Positions 1 through 6,839 of a stretch of DNA of 9,671 nucleotides are shown one piece after another (position 1 is the stretch's first letter; every line of letters begins with the position of its first letter). The notes under the pieces were generated by a model. That model was not told where the DNA came from, made no database searches, and saw nothing but the letters and a program-made list of their open reading frames with translations. The DNA comes from Acidobacteriota bacterium (GTDB lineage: Bacteria > Acidobacteriota > Terriglobia > Acidiferrales > UBA7541). Where the stretch lies: NCBI GenBank assembly GCA_003131985.1, contig PKWH01000123.1, forward strand, positions 777 to 10,447, written 5' to 3'. Both the position numbers and the translations under genes were made by a program.

Positions 1-107
1 AGCTCGCCGATCGCAGCCACCGTCGGCTGGATGGACTTCACGTCGCGCTCGTGCTTCGTCCCGATAAATCGCGCGACTACCTTATTTATGACTTTCTCGA
101 CATCCAT
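1..107 (-). CDS. secA: SecA preprotein translocase ATPase, N-terminal fragment
   Basis: This is the first 35 codons of a gene that runs off the left edge. SecA is the cytosolic ATPase that drives unfolded preproteins through the SecYEG channel. The translation begins MDVEKVINKVVARF and continues with IGTKHERDVKSIQPTVAAI. This matches the conserved SecA N-terminus, where a helix ending in FGTKxERxxK is followed by a helix of the type xxPxVxxINxLE. The start is the ATG at 107-105, and an in-frame TAA at 119-117 excludes a longer protein. The Shine-Dalgarno is weak: GAAG lies very close to the ATG, and AAAAGGGA is about 13 nt upstream. A good promoter lies at 191-219. The identification rests on only 35 residues, but the motif is distinctive. 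The gene is divergent from the CAP-domain gene. Confidence 0.82.
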   Translation of the reverse strand, partial: MDVEKVINKVVARFIGTKHERDVKSIQPTVAAIGE

Positions 108-190
108 AACTTCAGTTTAGTCCCTTTTGGTGTTGCGTTTCGAAATGCGGCAGGCTTGCCCTTCCGTGAATCTTGCAAAACCAACTATCT

Positions 191-219
191 ATTGTAGCCG
201 CTCGCGCGCTTTCGTGCAA
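191..219 (-). promoter_or_regulatory. Predicted sigma-70-type promoter for secA
   Basis: Read on the minus strand, TTGCAC (219-214) is followed by a 17-nt spacer and TACAAT (196-191). This is close to the TTGACA-N17-TATAAT consensus. Transcription would start near base 184 and leave a 5' leader of about 77 nt before the secA ATG. The leader contains a small GGCA/TGCC inverted repeat at 149-160. The call rests on consensus match, spacing and position only. Confidence 0.6.
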
Positions 220-240
220 AGCGCTGCATGAGCTCCCCGG

Positions 241-260
241 TTGTCATATATTGTCATATC
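241..260. repeat. Tandem direct repeat TTGTCATAT, 10-bp period
   Basis: The 9-mer TTGTCATAT occurs at 241-249 and again at 251-259. The spacing is one helical turn, so two proteins could bind the same DNA face. GTTG (240-243) and CAAC (259-262) flank the pair as an inverted repeat. It lies just upstream of the predicted secA -35 box and could be an operator or activator site. That role is inference from spacing and position. Confidence 0.4.
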
Positions 261-506
261 AACGCTCGGAATCTGTGCGTTGCGTCTTTTTTTCAACGCT
301 TTTTCAATCTGCAAATCACGTCCGGATGCCTGCTTTTCAACCGCACCTGTACTTCCTTTTTTTGCCTCATTTTCCCTGTCTTTCCGTACATGTCCCTAAA
401 GTACCGCCGCCCTTGAACCTCTGACCAGCATCTTTCCGCGCGCGCTTCCGCTAGCCTTTCAATAGGCAAACAAGCGGTTTAAGCCCATTTCCAGGGGAGT
501 TCTTGC

Positions 507-1265
507 ATGTCGCAGTTTACACGCACCCTCGCGCTACTCGCCGCCATCCTTCTGATGGCTTCTGGGGCCCTGTTTGCCGGGCAGCCGCAGATCTCGACCC
601 CGGAAGGCCAGCTTTTTAGCTCCCTAAACCGTGAACGCGTCTCCCAGGGCCTACCCGTCCTTCAGTGGGACGATGCCCTCGCGTCTGCCGCGCGTCAGCA
701 TGCCGTCCGTATGGCTCAACTCGATCAAATGTCTCATCAGCTTCCCGGTGAGCCCAACCTGCTCGCGCGCGCGAGCGAGGCAGGCGCGCATTTCAGCGTG
801 ATCGCCGAAAACGTCGCCATCGGCCCAGCCCCCGCCGTCATACACACCATGTGGATGCACTCCCCCGGCCACCGTGCGAACATCCTCAGCCCTCAGCTCA
901 CTGCTGTGGGCATCGCCGTAGTTCAGGGCAGCTCAGGCCTCTTCGCCGCGCAAGACTTTTCGCAACGGGTTGTAACCTCGAATCCCGATCAGCAGGTGCA
1001 GCAGGTAATTTCGCAACTTACTGCGCGTGGCTTGCAAGCCACCGCCGCGGACGATGCCGGTGCGTCGTGCGACGGGAATCGCAAATTTGCACCCAACACC
1101 GCAGCCACTCTGGTCCGCTACGAAACCCCCAACTTGGACAAGCTCCCCGACGTCCTCGATCAACAGCTCCAAACCCACAGGTTTCGCGCCGCAACCGTAG
1201 CCGCATGCTCCGCCAATGCCGCACCAGGCTTCTCCCGCTTCCGCGTCGCCGTCCTCCTTTTCTAA
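507..1265 (+). CDS. Secreted CAP/SCP-domain protein
   Basis: The protein has 252 residues. Residues 1-24 look like a Sec signal peptide: a short basic start, a hydrophobic stretch (LALLAAILLMASGALF), and probable cleavage near ALFA/GQ. Residues about 33-155 form a CAP domain (cysteine-rich secretory/PR-1/SCP fold, as in bacterial YkwD-like proteins). Typical features are LNRERVSQGLPVLQWDDALA, MSH (His77), the AEN segment (Glu101), and the signature WMHSPGHRANIL with His122. These are the usual cavity residues of the family, whose biochemical role in bacteria is mostly unknown. Residues about 156-252 form a tail I cannot assign. Its only two cysteines, Cys188 and Cys234, could form a disulfide after export. 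The start is the ATG at 507, with AGGGGAG at 493-499 well spaced upstream. It reads in the same direction as mrp, but a 160-bp gap with its own promoter candidate suggests separate transcription. Confidence 0.85.
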   Translation: MSQFTRTLALLAAILLMASGALFAGQPQISTPEGQLFSSLNRERVSQGLPVLQWDDALASAARQHAVRMAQLDQMSHQLPGEPNLLARASEAGAHFSVIAENVAIGPAPAVIHTMWMHSPGHRANILSPQLTAVGIAVVQGSSGLFAAQDFSQRVVTSNPDQQVQQVISQLTARGLQATAADDAGASCDGNRKFAPNTAATLVRYETPNLDKLPDVLDQQLQTHRFRAATVAACSANAAPGFSRFRVAVLLF

Positions 1266-1338
1266 CCGTTCCGCCATTCCAGACGTGCCCACTTTTTGCT
1301 GATGAGAGAATGCCCGGTCGCTTCTCGCGTTCGCTTCC

Positions 1339-1367
1339 TTGCTGCCGTTGCTTCACAGGTCTATCAT
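1339..1367 (+). promoter_or_regulatory. Possible sigma-70-type promoter for mrp
   Basis: TTGCTG (1339-1344), a 17-nt spacer and TATCAT (1362-1367) resemble a sigma-70 promoter. The -10 matches TATAAT at five of six positions, but the -35 matches TTGACA at only three. It would give a leader of about 50 nt that contains the inverted repeat at 1386-1403. TTGACG at 1367-1372 is a better -35 box but has no -10 at a suitable distance. Confidence 0.35.
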
Positions 1368-1385
1368 TGACGTGCAGGAGAAATC

Positions 1386-1403
1386 GTTAGGGTTGCACCT
1401 AAC
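1386..1403 (+). repeat. Inverted repeat GTTAGG-N6-CCTAAC in the mrp leader
   Basis: A perfect 6-bp inverted repeat with a 6-nt loop (GTTGCA) ends 12 nt before the mrp Shine-Dalgarno. As DNA it could be an operator. As RNA it could form a modest hairpin next to the ribosome-binding site. No T run follows, so it is not a rho-independent terminator. Function is unproven. Confidence 0.35.
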
Positions 1404-1425
1404 CAGCACTCATTGAAAGGAAACC

Positions 1426-2280
1426 ATGGCAAGTGGACCAGCAGGACCAGCCGCAGGAAAGCGTTTGCAGGATAAAGCGCCAATCACCGGCGTGAAAAAC
1501 CTCGTTGCAGTTGCCAGTGGCAAGGGCGGAGTAGGGAAGACCACCGTCGCCGTAAATCTTGCTATCGCGCTAAAAAATATGGGCCATTCGGTCGGCCTTC
1601 TCGACGCGGATGTTTACGGCCCCAACGTCCCCGTAATGCTCGGCACCAACGAGCAGCCGCGCGCCGTTGACGAACGCACCATCATCCCCGTCGAAGCTTA
1701 CGGCTTGAAAATGATTTCCATGGGCTTGCTCAATCCCGGCGACAAACCGCTCGTCTGGCGCGGCCCCATGCTCCACAGCGTGATCCAACAATTCCTTCGC
1801 AGCACGCAATGGGGCGAACTCGACTACCTCATCGTGGATTTGCCACCGGGTACGGGGGACGTTCAGCTCACGCTGATCCAGAGCGTGTCAGTCAGCGGCG
1901 CCGTCGTCGTCACTACGCCCTCCATCGTCGCGCTGGCCGACGTACGCAAGGCCATCGAAATGTTTCGCCAGGTAAACGTGGAGATTCTCGGCGTTGTCGA
2001 GAACATGAGCTATTTCAACTGCCCGCATTGCAATGGCCGCATTGACGTCTTCGGCCACGGCGAAGGCCAGCACATGGCCAAATCTTTCGGCGTGCCGTTT
2101 CTCGGTGAGATCGAAATCGATCCGCAGATTCGTATCGGGGGAGACACCGGCAAGCCCGTCGCATCGCTCGGCGAAGACGCTCCCGGCAGCAAGAGCATCT
2201 ACGCCATGGCTCGCAACGTCGTCGCGCGCCTCGAAGTGGTCAACCAATCCGCCGGCGCCCCGGTCGTTCAGATTCTGTAG
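1426..2280 (+). CDS. mrp: Mrp/ApbC-type P-loop ATPase (Fe-S cluster carrier)
   Basis: The protein has 284 residues and belongs to the Mrp/NBP35/ApbC branch of deviant Walker A ATPases, cytosolic proteins that carry and deliver Fe-S clusters. The deviant Walker A is SGKGGVGKTT (31-40), and it is followed by GLLDADVYGPNVPVML (57-72), which is diagnostic for the branch. Asp-Leu-Pro-Pro-Gly-Thr-Gly-Asp sits at 138-145. The cluster-binding CxxC motif is Cys199-Pro-His-Cys202, inside the typical ENMSYFxCPHC segment. The N-terminal MIP18/DUF59 domain of longer Mrp proteins is absent; only about 25 Gly/Pro/Ala-rich residues precede the ATPase domain. The start is the ATG at 1426, with AAAGGAAA about 5-10 nt upstream. 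The gene ends 22 bp from the convergent cmk stop codon, and I see no terminator hairpin in that gap. Confidence 0.93.
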   Translation: MASGPAGPAAGKRLQDKAPITGVKNLVAVASGKGGVGKTTVAVNLAIALKNMGHSVGLLDADVYGPNVPVMLGTNEQPRAVDERTIIPVEAYGLKMISMGLLNPGDKPLVWRGPMLHSVIQQFLRSTQWGELDYLIVDLPPGTGDVQLTLIQSVSVSGAVVVTTPSIVALADVRKAIEMFRQVNVEILGVVENMSYFNCPHCNGRIDVFGHGEGQHMAKSFGVPFLGEIEIDPQIRIGGDTGKPVASLGEDAPGSKSIYAMARNVVARLEVVNQSAGAPVVQIL

Positions 2281-2302
2281 AAGAAGCGCTCGTGCCCGTT
2301 TG

Positions 2303-3007
2303 TTAAGTCGCTTTACTCGCGCTCGCGTTGGCGTTGCCGTTTGCCAGCATCACTACCAGCCGCGCGACTTCCTCCGGCTCCATCGCCGTGCTATCCACCA
2401 CCACGGCGTCGCGAGCGCGCACCAGCGGCGAAGTAGCACGCTCGAGATCGCGCCGGTCGCGTTCGCGGATTTCCTCCAATGTCCTTTTCAGATCGATCGC
2501 GTCGCCCTTTTGTTCATGCTCGCGCCATCGCCGCTCCGCCCTCACTTCCGGTGAAGCAGTAAGAAAAATTTTCAGCCCGGCGTCGGGAAAAACCACGCTT
2601 CCGATGTCGCGCCCTTCCATCACTACTCCGCCTTGCTGTCCCGCGCGCCGCTGTTCGGCCACCAGCACCTGCCGCACGCCCGGATTGACGGCAATTTTCG
2701 AAGAAACTTGCGAAACTTCCGGCGTGCGAATCTCCATGGTCACATCTTCGCCGTCCAGAAAAACTCGCTGGCCACCCTCCTCCGCCCGCAAATCAATGCG
2801 AGTGTCATGCGCGAGCGCAACGAGTGCTTCTGCAGCTTCGGGCGAAATCTTATGGCGCACCGCTTTCAACGCGAGCGCGCGATACATCGCTCCCGTATCC
2901 ACATACACGTACCCCAGCATTTCCGCCACGCGCCGTGCGAGCGTGCTCTTGCCCGAACCCACCGGCCCGTCAATCGCGATGATCAGTTTTTTCACCGGCG
3001 AGGTCAT
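2303..3007 (-). CDS. cmk: Cytidylate (CMP/dCMP) kinase
   Basis: Cmk phosphorylates CMP and dCMP to the diphosphates with ATP, in pyrimidine salvage and RNA turnover in the cytosol. From the ATG at 3007 the protein has 234 residues, normal for the bacterial enzyme. The P-loop is GPVGSGKST (14-22). DTGAMYRA (37-44) and the EGRDIGSVVFPDAGLKIFLT segment (131-150) are diagnostic nucleotide-binding blocks. The lid region follows with SPEVRAERR (152-160) and RERDRRDLER (181-190), and DSTAMEPEEV (205-214) is typical of the C-terminus. The last residues (about 222-234) are a low-complexity Asn/Ala/Ser tail. An in-frame TTG at 3049 would add 14 residues inside mutL, but the ATG at 3007 fits family alignments better. 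The gap to the mutL stop is 16 nt and holds no good Shine-Dalgarno, so translation is probably coupled to mutL. Confidence 0.93.
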   Translation of the reverse strand: MTSPVKKLIIAIDGPVGSGKSTLARRVAEMLGYVYVDTGAMYRALALKAVRHKISPEAAEALVALAHDTRIDLRAEEGGQRVFLDGEDVTMEIRTPEVSQVSSKIAVNPGVRQVLVAEQRRAGQQGGVVMEGRDIGSVVFPDAGLKIFLTASPEVRAERRWREHEQKGDAIDLKRTLEEIRERDRRDLERATSPLVRARDAVVVDSTAMEPEEVARLVVMLANGNANASASKAT

Positions 3008-3023
3008 ATCAAACCGAGTGATC

Positions 3024-5009
3024 TCAAATTCGTTTAAATGCTCTTTCAATCTCGCGCACGGAATAGCGCAGCACGATCGGCCGCCCGTGCGGGCAGCTCA
3101 TGGGGTACTCGGTTTTCGCCAGTTCGACGAGCAGCCATTCCATTTTGGTGTGGTCCAGCGGAGTGTTCACCTTGATCGCCGCATGGCACGAAGTGGAAGC
3201 GGCGATCTTCGCCTGCAGCGAGTCGATTGAAATCGCCTGATTCTCCCGCGCAATCCCATCGAGAATTTCGTACAGCAGTTTTTCCGCATCGCCGCTGGTA
3301 ATACCCGCAGGCGCGGCCTGAATTGCGACGCTTCTTGCTCCCATCAACTCAGCTTCGAATCCGTTCGCGTGAAGCTCATCTACGATTTGCTCGAAAATCA
3401 CCAATTGTCGCGGGTTCAGTTCCACTATCAGCGGCACCAGCATCCGCTGGCCGCCCAGTTCTCCTTCGCGCCGCGCTCGCAAATGTTGCTCGAACAGAAC
3501 GCGCTCGTGCGCCACATGCTGGTCGATGATCCACAGGCCTTCGCTGTTCACCGCGACGATAAAGCTGCTGTTCACCTGCCCCAGCGGCTTCAGGTCAACA
3601 ATCTGGTCCGGCCTCGGCAACGTGCCAGGAGCGTTTGCAGCCGCCACAGGAGCACCTTCGGCTTCGGCGCCGAGCGCCTCTCGCGTCGGATCTGAAAAAT
3701 CGCTGCCGTTGCCGGTTCCAAACTGCAAGCGTTGAGGCACCGGCCTGTCAGGCGCGCCGGAAAGTTCGAATCCCTCGGCGATGCCAGTTGCTGAGCTGCC
3801 AAGCGAATTTGGGATTTCAGCGCGCGGCGGGCCCGGAAATGCCTTCGCGTCGGGCATCGGCGCGTAACCTCGCATGTTTCCGACCGGCGACGAGGAGGAT
3901 AAGCCGCCAACACTCTGTTCACCCGCCGCCGCAGCCGCTCGGGCCGCGGGAAATCCAGGAATCGGCCGCGCATGTGAGAGCGCCAGTCGCAACGCATCGC
4001 GTGTGAAATCGTGAACGAATTGCGGATGGCGAAAGCGCACCTCTATCTTCGCCGGATGGACGTTCACGTCCACTTCCTCGTACGGCAAATCGAGAAAAAG
4101 CAGAACAAACGGGAAAACTCCCGGCGGCATGATGTTGCGGTACGCCTCACCAATCGCATGCAGCAGCAACCGGTCGCGGACCAGCCGCCGGTTCACGAAA
4201 ATGTAAATCCCGTTGCGATTCGTGCGCTGCACTTCCGGCCGCGAAGTGAACCCGCTCACCCGCAGCGTAGCGGCCCGCTCTTCCGCTTCCAGCGGCGGTT
4301 CCGTGATGGCACTGCGCACAGGCCCTTCGGTGGGCGTAATCTCCGTCAGCTCGTCCAACGCCTGCCTTCCGAAAATCTGATACACGCGCTCGGAAAGCTT
4401 CTCCACCGGCGTGCAATTCAGAATTTCCTGCGTTGGCGTCTTCAGCAGGAATTGGCAATCGGGATGGGCCAGAGCGTAGTGCGTGACGAGCGAAGCGATG
4501 TGCCCCAACTCAGTAGTTTCGGACTTCAGAAATTTGCGCCGTGCAGGTACACAATAAAAAATATCCGCCACGCTGATCGAAGTCCCCGCAGGCAAGCCTG
4601 CCGGTTTCACACTGATCAGTTTTCCGCCTGCAAATTCCACGCGCGTCCCTTGTTCGTCTTCAGCCGAGCGCGTTTCAAGCAGCAACCGTGAAATGGAAGC
4701 AATCGACGGAAGCGCTTCGCCGCGAAACCCCAGCGTCGAAATAGAAAGTAGGTCGTCGGCGGTGCGCAATTTCGAAGTAGCGTGGCGCTCGAACGCCAGC
4801 AGGGCATCGTCGTGGTTCATTCCCGTGCCGTCGTCAATCACCCGAATCATGCGCTTGCCGCCCGATTCCGTTTCGATGCGAATCGACCGCGCCCCCGCGT
4901 CCAGCGCGTTTTCAAGCAGCTCCTTTACCACCGACGCAGGCCTCTCCACCACCTCGCCCGCCGCGATCTTGTTCGCCACATTTTCCGCAAGTATGCGTAT
5001 CCGGCTCAT
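3024..5009 (-). CDS. mutL: DNA mismatch repair protein MutL, endonuclease type
   Basis: MutL links mismatch recognition by MutS to strand removal. The 661-residue protein has the full two-domain layout. The N-terminal GHKL ATPase domain (about 1-335) shows NKIAAGEVVERPASVVKELL (13-32) with Glu30 and Asn34 as catalytic and Mg-binding residues, DDGTGM (59-64), ATSKL (77-81), GFRGEAL (94-100) and VNVHPAK (315-321). A Gly/Pro/Ala/Ser-rich linker covers about 350-470. The C-terminal dimerisation domain carries the metal-dependent nicking motif DQHVAHERVLFE (496-507; the DQHA(X)2E(X)4E pattern with Val for Ala). It also has SCHAAIK (607-613) and CPHGRP (639-644), both part of the endonuclease site in this type. 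Such MutLs occur in bacteria that lack MutH. The start ATG lies 9 nt after the aspS stop with no clear Shine-Dalgarno, which suggests translational coupling. Confidence 0.97.
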   Translation of the reverse strand: MSRIRILAENVANKIAAGEVVERPASVVKELLENALDAGARSIRIETESGGKRMIRVIDDGTGMNHDDALLAFERHATSKLRTADDLLSISTLGFRGEALPSIASISRLLLETRSAEDEQGTRVEFAGGKLISVKPAGLPAGTSISVADIFYCVPARRKFLKSETTELGHIASLVTHYALAHPDCQFLLKTPTQEILNCTPVEKLSERVYQIFGRQALDELTEITPTEGPVRSAITEPPLEAEERAATLRVSGFTSRPEVQRTNRNGIYIFVNRRLVRDRLLLHAIGEAYRNIMPPGVFPFVLLFLDLPYEEVDVNVHPAKIEVRFRHPQFVHDFTRDALRLALSHARPIPGFPAARAAAAAGEQSVGGLSSSSPVGNMRGYAPMPDAKAFPGPPRAEIPNSLGSSATGIAEGFELSGAPDRPVPQRLQFGTGNGSDFSDPTREALGAEAEGAPVAAANAPGTLPRPDQIVDLKPLGQVNSSFIVAVNSEGLWIIDQHVAHERVLFEQHLRARREGELGGQRMLVPLIVELNPRQLVIFEQIVDELHANGFEAELMGARSVAIQAAPAGITSGDAEKLLYEILDGIARENQAISIDSLQAKIAASTSCHAAIKVNTPLDHTKMEWLLVELAKTEYPMSCPHGRPIVLRYSVREIERAFKRI

Positions 5010-5018
5010 GTTCGGTTG

Positions 5019-6824
5019 TCAGGCGGTTGGAGCTTTAGCTCCGCCATCCCCGGGTTTTACCTTTATCTGAATTCCCAATTCGTCGAGCTGGTCGGTGCCC
5101 ACTTCCGAAGGCGAATCGGCCATCAAATCCACGGCGGCGGTGGTCTTGGGGAAAGCTATGACCTCGCGAATCGATTTTTCGCCGGCCAGCAACATGACGA
5201 CGCGGTCGATGCCTAACGCTATGCCGCCGTGTGGCGGAGTGCCATACGTCAGCGCGTCGAGGAAGAAGCCGAAACGCTGGCGTGCTTGCTCGTCAGTCAA
5301 ACCGAGCGCTTTGAACATCCGCGCCTGCACATCCTGGCGATGAATTCGAATGCTTCCCGAGCCGAGCTCGTTGCCATTCAGCACAAGATCGTAGCCCTTC
5401 GAGCGGCACTCCCACGGCGCAGTTTCGAGCTTGTCGAGATCTTCCTCAAAAATTCCGGTGAACGGATGCTGCGCGCTGACCCAGCGCTTATCCGTGCCGC
5501 TCCATTCAAAAAGCGCGAACCCGGTGATCCACGCGAATTCCCATTTGCTTCGGTCGATCAAGTTGAGCTTGTCTCCCAAATACAGGCGAATTTGACCCGC
5601 GACGTTGAGCGACGTATCGTTGTGCTCGATTTGTTCCTTGGCTGCTGCGGCGACGATCAGATCGCCAGCCTTAGCCCCCACAGCTTCCGCGAGCTTTTTC
5701 AGTGTTTCCGGTCCAAGAGTTTTTTCGAGCGGCGAAGTGATTCCTTCGGTCGCAACTTTTACGGTATAAACGCCGCGTGCGCCGGACGATTTCGCGAACT
5801 CGCCCAGTTCGTCAAGCTGCTTGCGCGACCAAGCAGCCCCGCCCTGCGCGACGACCGCCTGCACGTTGCCTTCAATCTGCAGTTTCTCCCGCCCGGCCGC
5901 AAAGAATGAGGTCACGTCGTGCAATTCCATCCCAAAACGCAGGTCCGGCTTGTCCGACCCGTAGCGCCGCAGCGCATCTTTGTAATCAAGATGGCGAAAC
6001 GGTCCTTTCGCCTGCACGCCTACGACCGCGCACGCGCGTTCCATCACGCGCTCAATCACTTCGAAAATATCCTGTTGGCGCGGAAACGACATTTCCAGGT
6101 CGAGCTGCGTGAACTCGAGCTGGCGGTCGGCGCGAAAGTCTTCGTCGCGAAAACAGCGCACGATTTGAAAATAGCGGTCCATCCCGGAAATCATCAATAT
6201 TTGCTTGAAGATTTGCGGCGATTGTGGCAGCGCGTAAAACTTTCCGTGATGGATGCGGCTCGGCACCAGGCAATCACGCGCGCCTTCGGGAGTCGAACGC
6301 GTCAGCATCGGCGTCTCAATCTCGAAGAAGCCAAGTTCGTCGAGCCCTTTGCGAATCTCCAGAATGATTTGGTGGCGCAGCTCAAGATTTCGATGCGGTT
6401 TCGGCCGCCGCAAATCGAGATAGCGGTAGCGCAAGCGCGTTTCTTCGCTCGCCGTCACTTCTTCTTCGATCTGGAAAGGTGGCGTTTTAGAATTGTTCAG
6501 GATGTGCAGCCGCGCGGCCATCACTTCCACTTCGCCGGATGCAATTTCCGGATTCGCCTTTTGCCGCCGCAGGACGCGCCCCTCAACCGCGACGACGAAT
6601 TCCGAGCGCAATTGCTCCGCTTTCGCATGCGCTTCGGGATTCAGCTCTTTGTTGAAAACAATTTGCGCGATTCCCGCGCGGTCGCGCAGGTCGATGAAAA
6701 TCAGTTGCCCAAGATCGCGCCGACGGTGAACCCAGCCCATCAACACGACCTCTTTTTCGGCGTCAGCTGCGCGCAGATCGCCGCAATAGATTGTGCGTTT
6801 CAAGTTTCCGAGCGCTTCAAGCAC
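5019..6824 (-). CDS. aspS: Aspartyl-tRNA synthetase (bacterial type)
   Basis: This class II synthetase charges tRNA-Asp with aspartate. Its 601 residues match the bacterial type. The N-terminal OB-fold anticodon domain (about 10-110) has GWVHRRRDLGQLIFIDLRDR (30-49). The catalytic core has ETPMLTRSTPEGARD (170-184), QSPQIFKQ (201-208), motif 2 FRDEDFRADRQ (225-235) and motif 3 GIALGIDRVVMLL (534-546). The GAD-type insertion of bacterial AspRS lies around 300-410. Leu38, after HRRRD, is the residue of tRNA-Asp-specific enzymes such as E. coli; non-discriminating enzymes have His there. The start is GTG at 6824-6822. GGAGAGGGAG lies just upstream and fills the 15-nt gap after the hisS stop, which supports this start. 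The mutL start follows 9 nt after the aspS stop, so the gene belongs to the hisS-aspS-mutL-cmk operon. Confidence 0.97.
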   Translation of the reverse strand: MLEALGNLKRTIYCGDLRAADAEKEVVLMGWVHRRRDLGQLIFIDLRDRAGIAQIVFNKELNPEAHAKAEQLRSEFVVAVEGRVLRRQKANPEIASGEVEVMAARLHILNNSKTPPFQIEEEVTASEETRLRYRYLDLRRPKPHRNLELRHQIILEIRKGLDELGFFEIETPMLTRSTPEGARDCLVPSRIHHGKFYALPQSPQIFKQILMISGMDRYFQIVRCFRDEDFRADRQLEFTQLDLEMSFPRQQDIFEVIERVMERACAVVGVQAKGPFRHLDYKDALRRYGSDKPDLRFGMELHDVTSFFAAGREKLQIEGNVQAVVAQGGAAWSRKQLDELGEFAKSSGARGVYTVKVATEGITSPLEKTLGPETLKKLAEAVGAKAGDLIVAAAAKEQIEHNDTSLNVAGQIRLYLGDKLNLIDRSKWEFAWITGFALFEWSGTDKRWVSAQHPFTGIFEEDLDKLETAPWECRSKGYDLVLNGNELGSGSIRIHRQDVQARMFKALGLTDEQARQRFGFFLDALTYGTPPHGGIALGIDRVVMLLAGEKSIREVIAFPKTTAAVDLMADSPSEVGTDQLDELGIQIKVKPGDGGAKAPTA

Positions 6825-6839
6825 GAGTCTCCCTCTCCA

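Larger units (their letters stand above)
108..506. other. Divergent intergenic region secA / CAP-domain gene
   Basis: About 400 bp separate the divergent secA and CAP-domain genes. The left part holds the predicted secA promoter and a tandem TTGTCATAT repeat. The right part (about 285-400) is pyrimidine-rich with several T runs and is clearly less GC-rich than the genes. Two overlapping plus-strand open frames (173-424 and 228-416) have no Shine-Dalgarno and no recognisable protein character, so I treat the stretch as non-coding. I found no convincing -35/-10 pair for the CAP-domain gene. A weak TTTCAA near 456 followed by TAAGCC is too poor to call. Confidence 0.6.

Noticed and set aside
173..424. 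Two overlapping short open frames (83 and 62 codons) in the secA-CAP gap
   Set aside because: They have no Shine-Dalgarno and no protein-like character. The second runs through pyrimidine-rich DNA, and the first begins inside the predicted secA leader.
1302..1370. A 22-codon ORF (ATG 1302) before mrp
   Set aside because: It has no Shine-Dalgarno, overlaps the predicted promoter, and has no feature that marks it as a real peptide.
2281..2302. Bidirectional terminator between mrp and cmk
   Set aside because: The 22-bp gap has no hairpin with a T run on either strand.
2328..3230. Plus-strand open frame of 300 codons opposite cmk and the mutL 3' end
   Set aside because: It is antisense to well-identified genes, has Ser/Arg-rich low-information composition and no ribosome-binding site.
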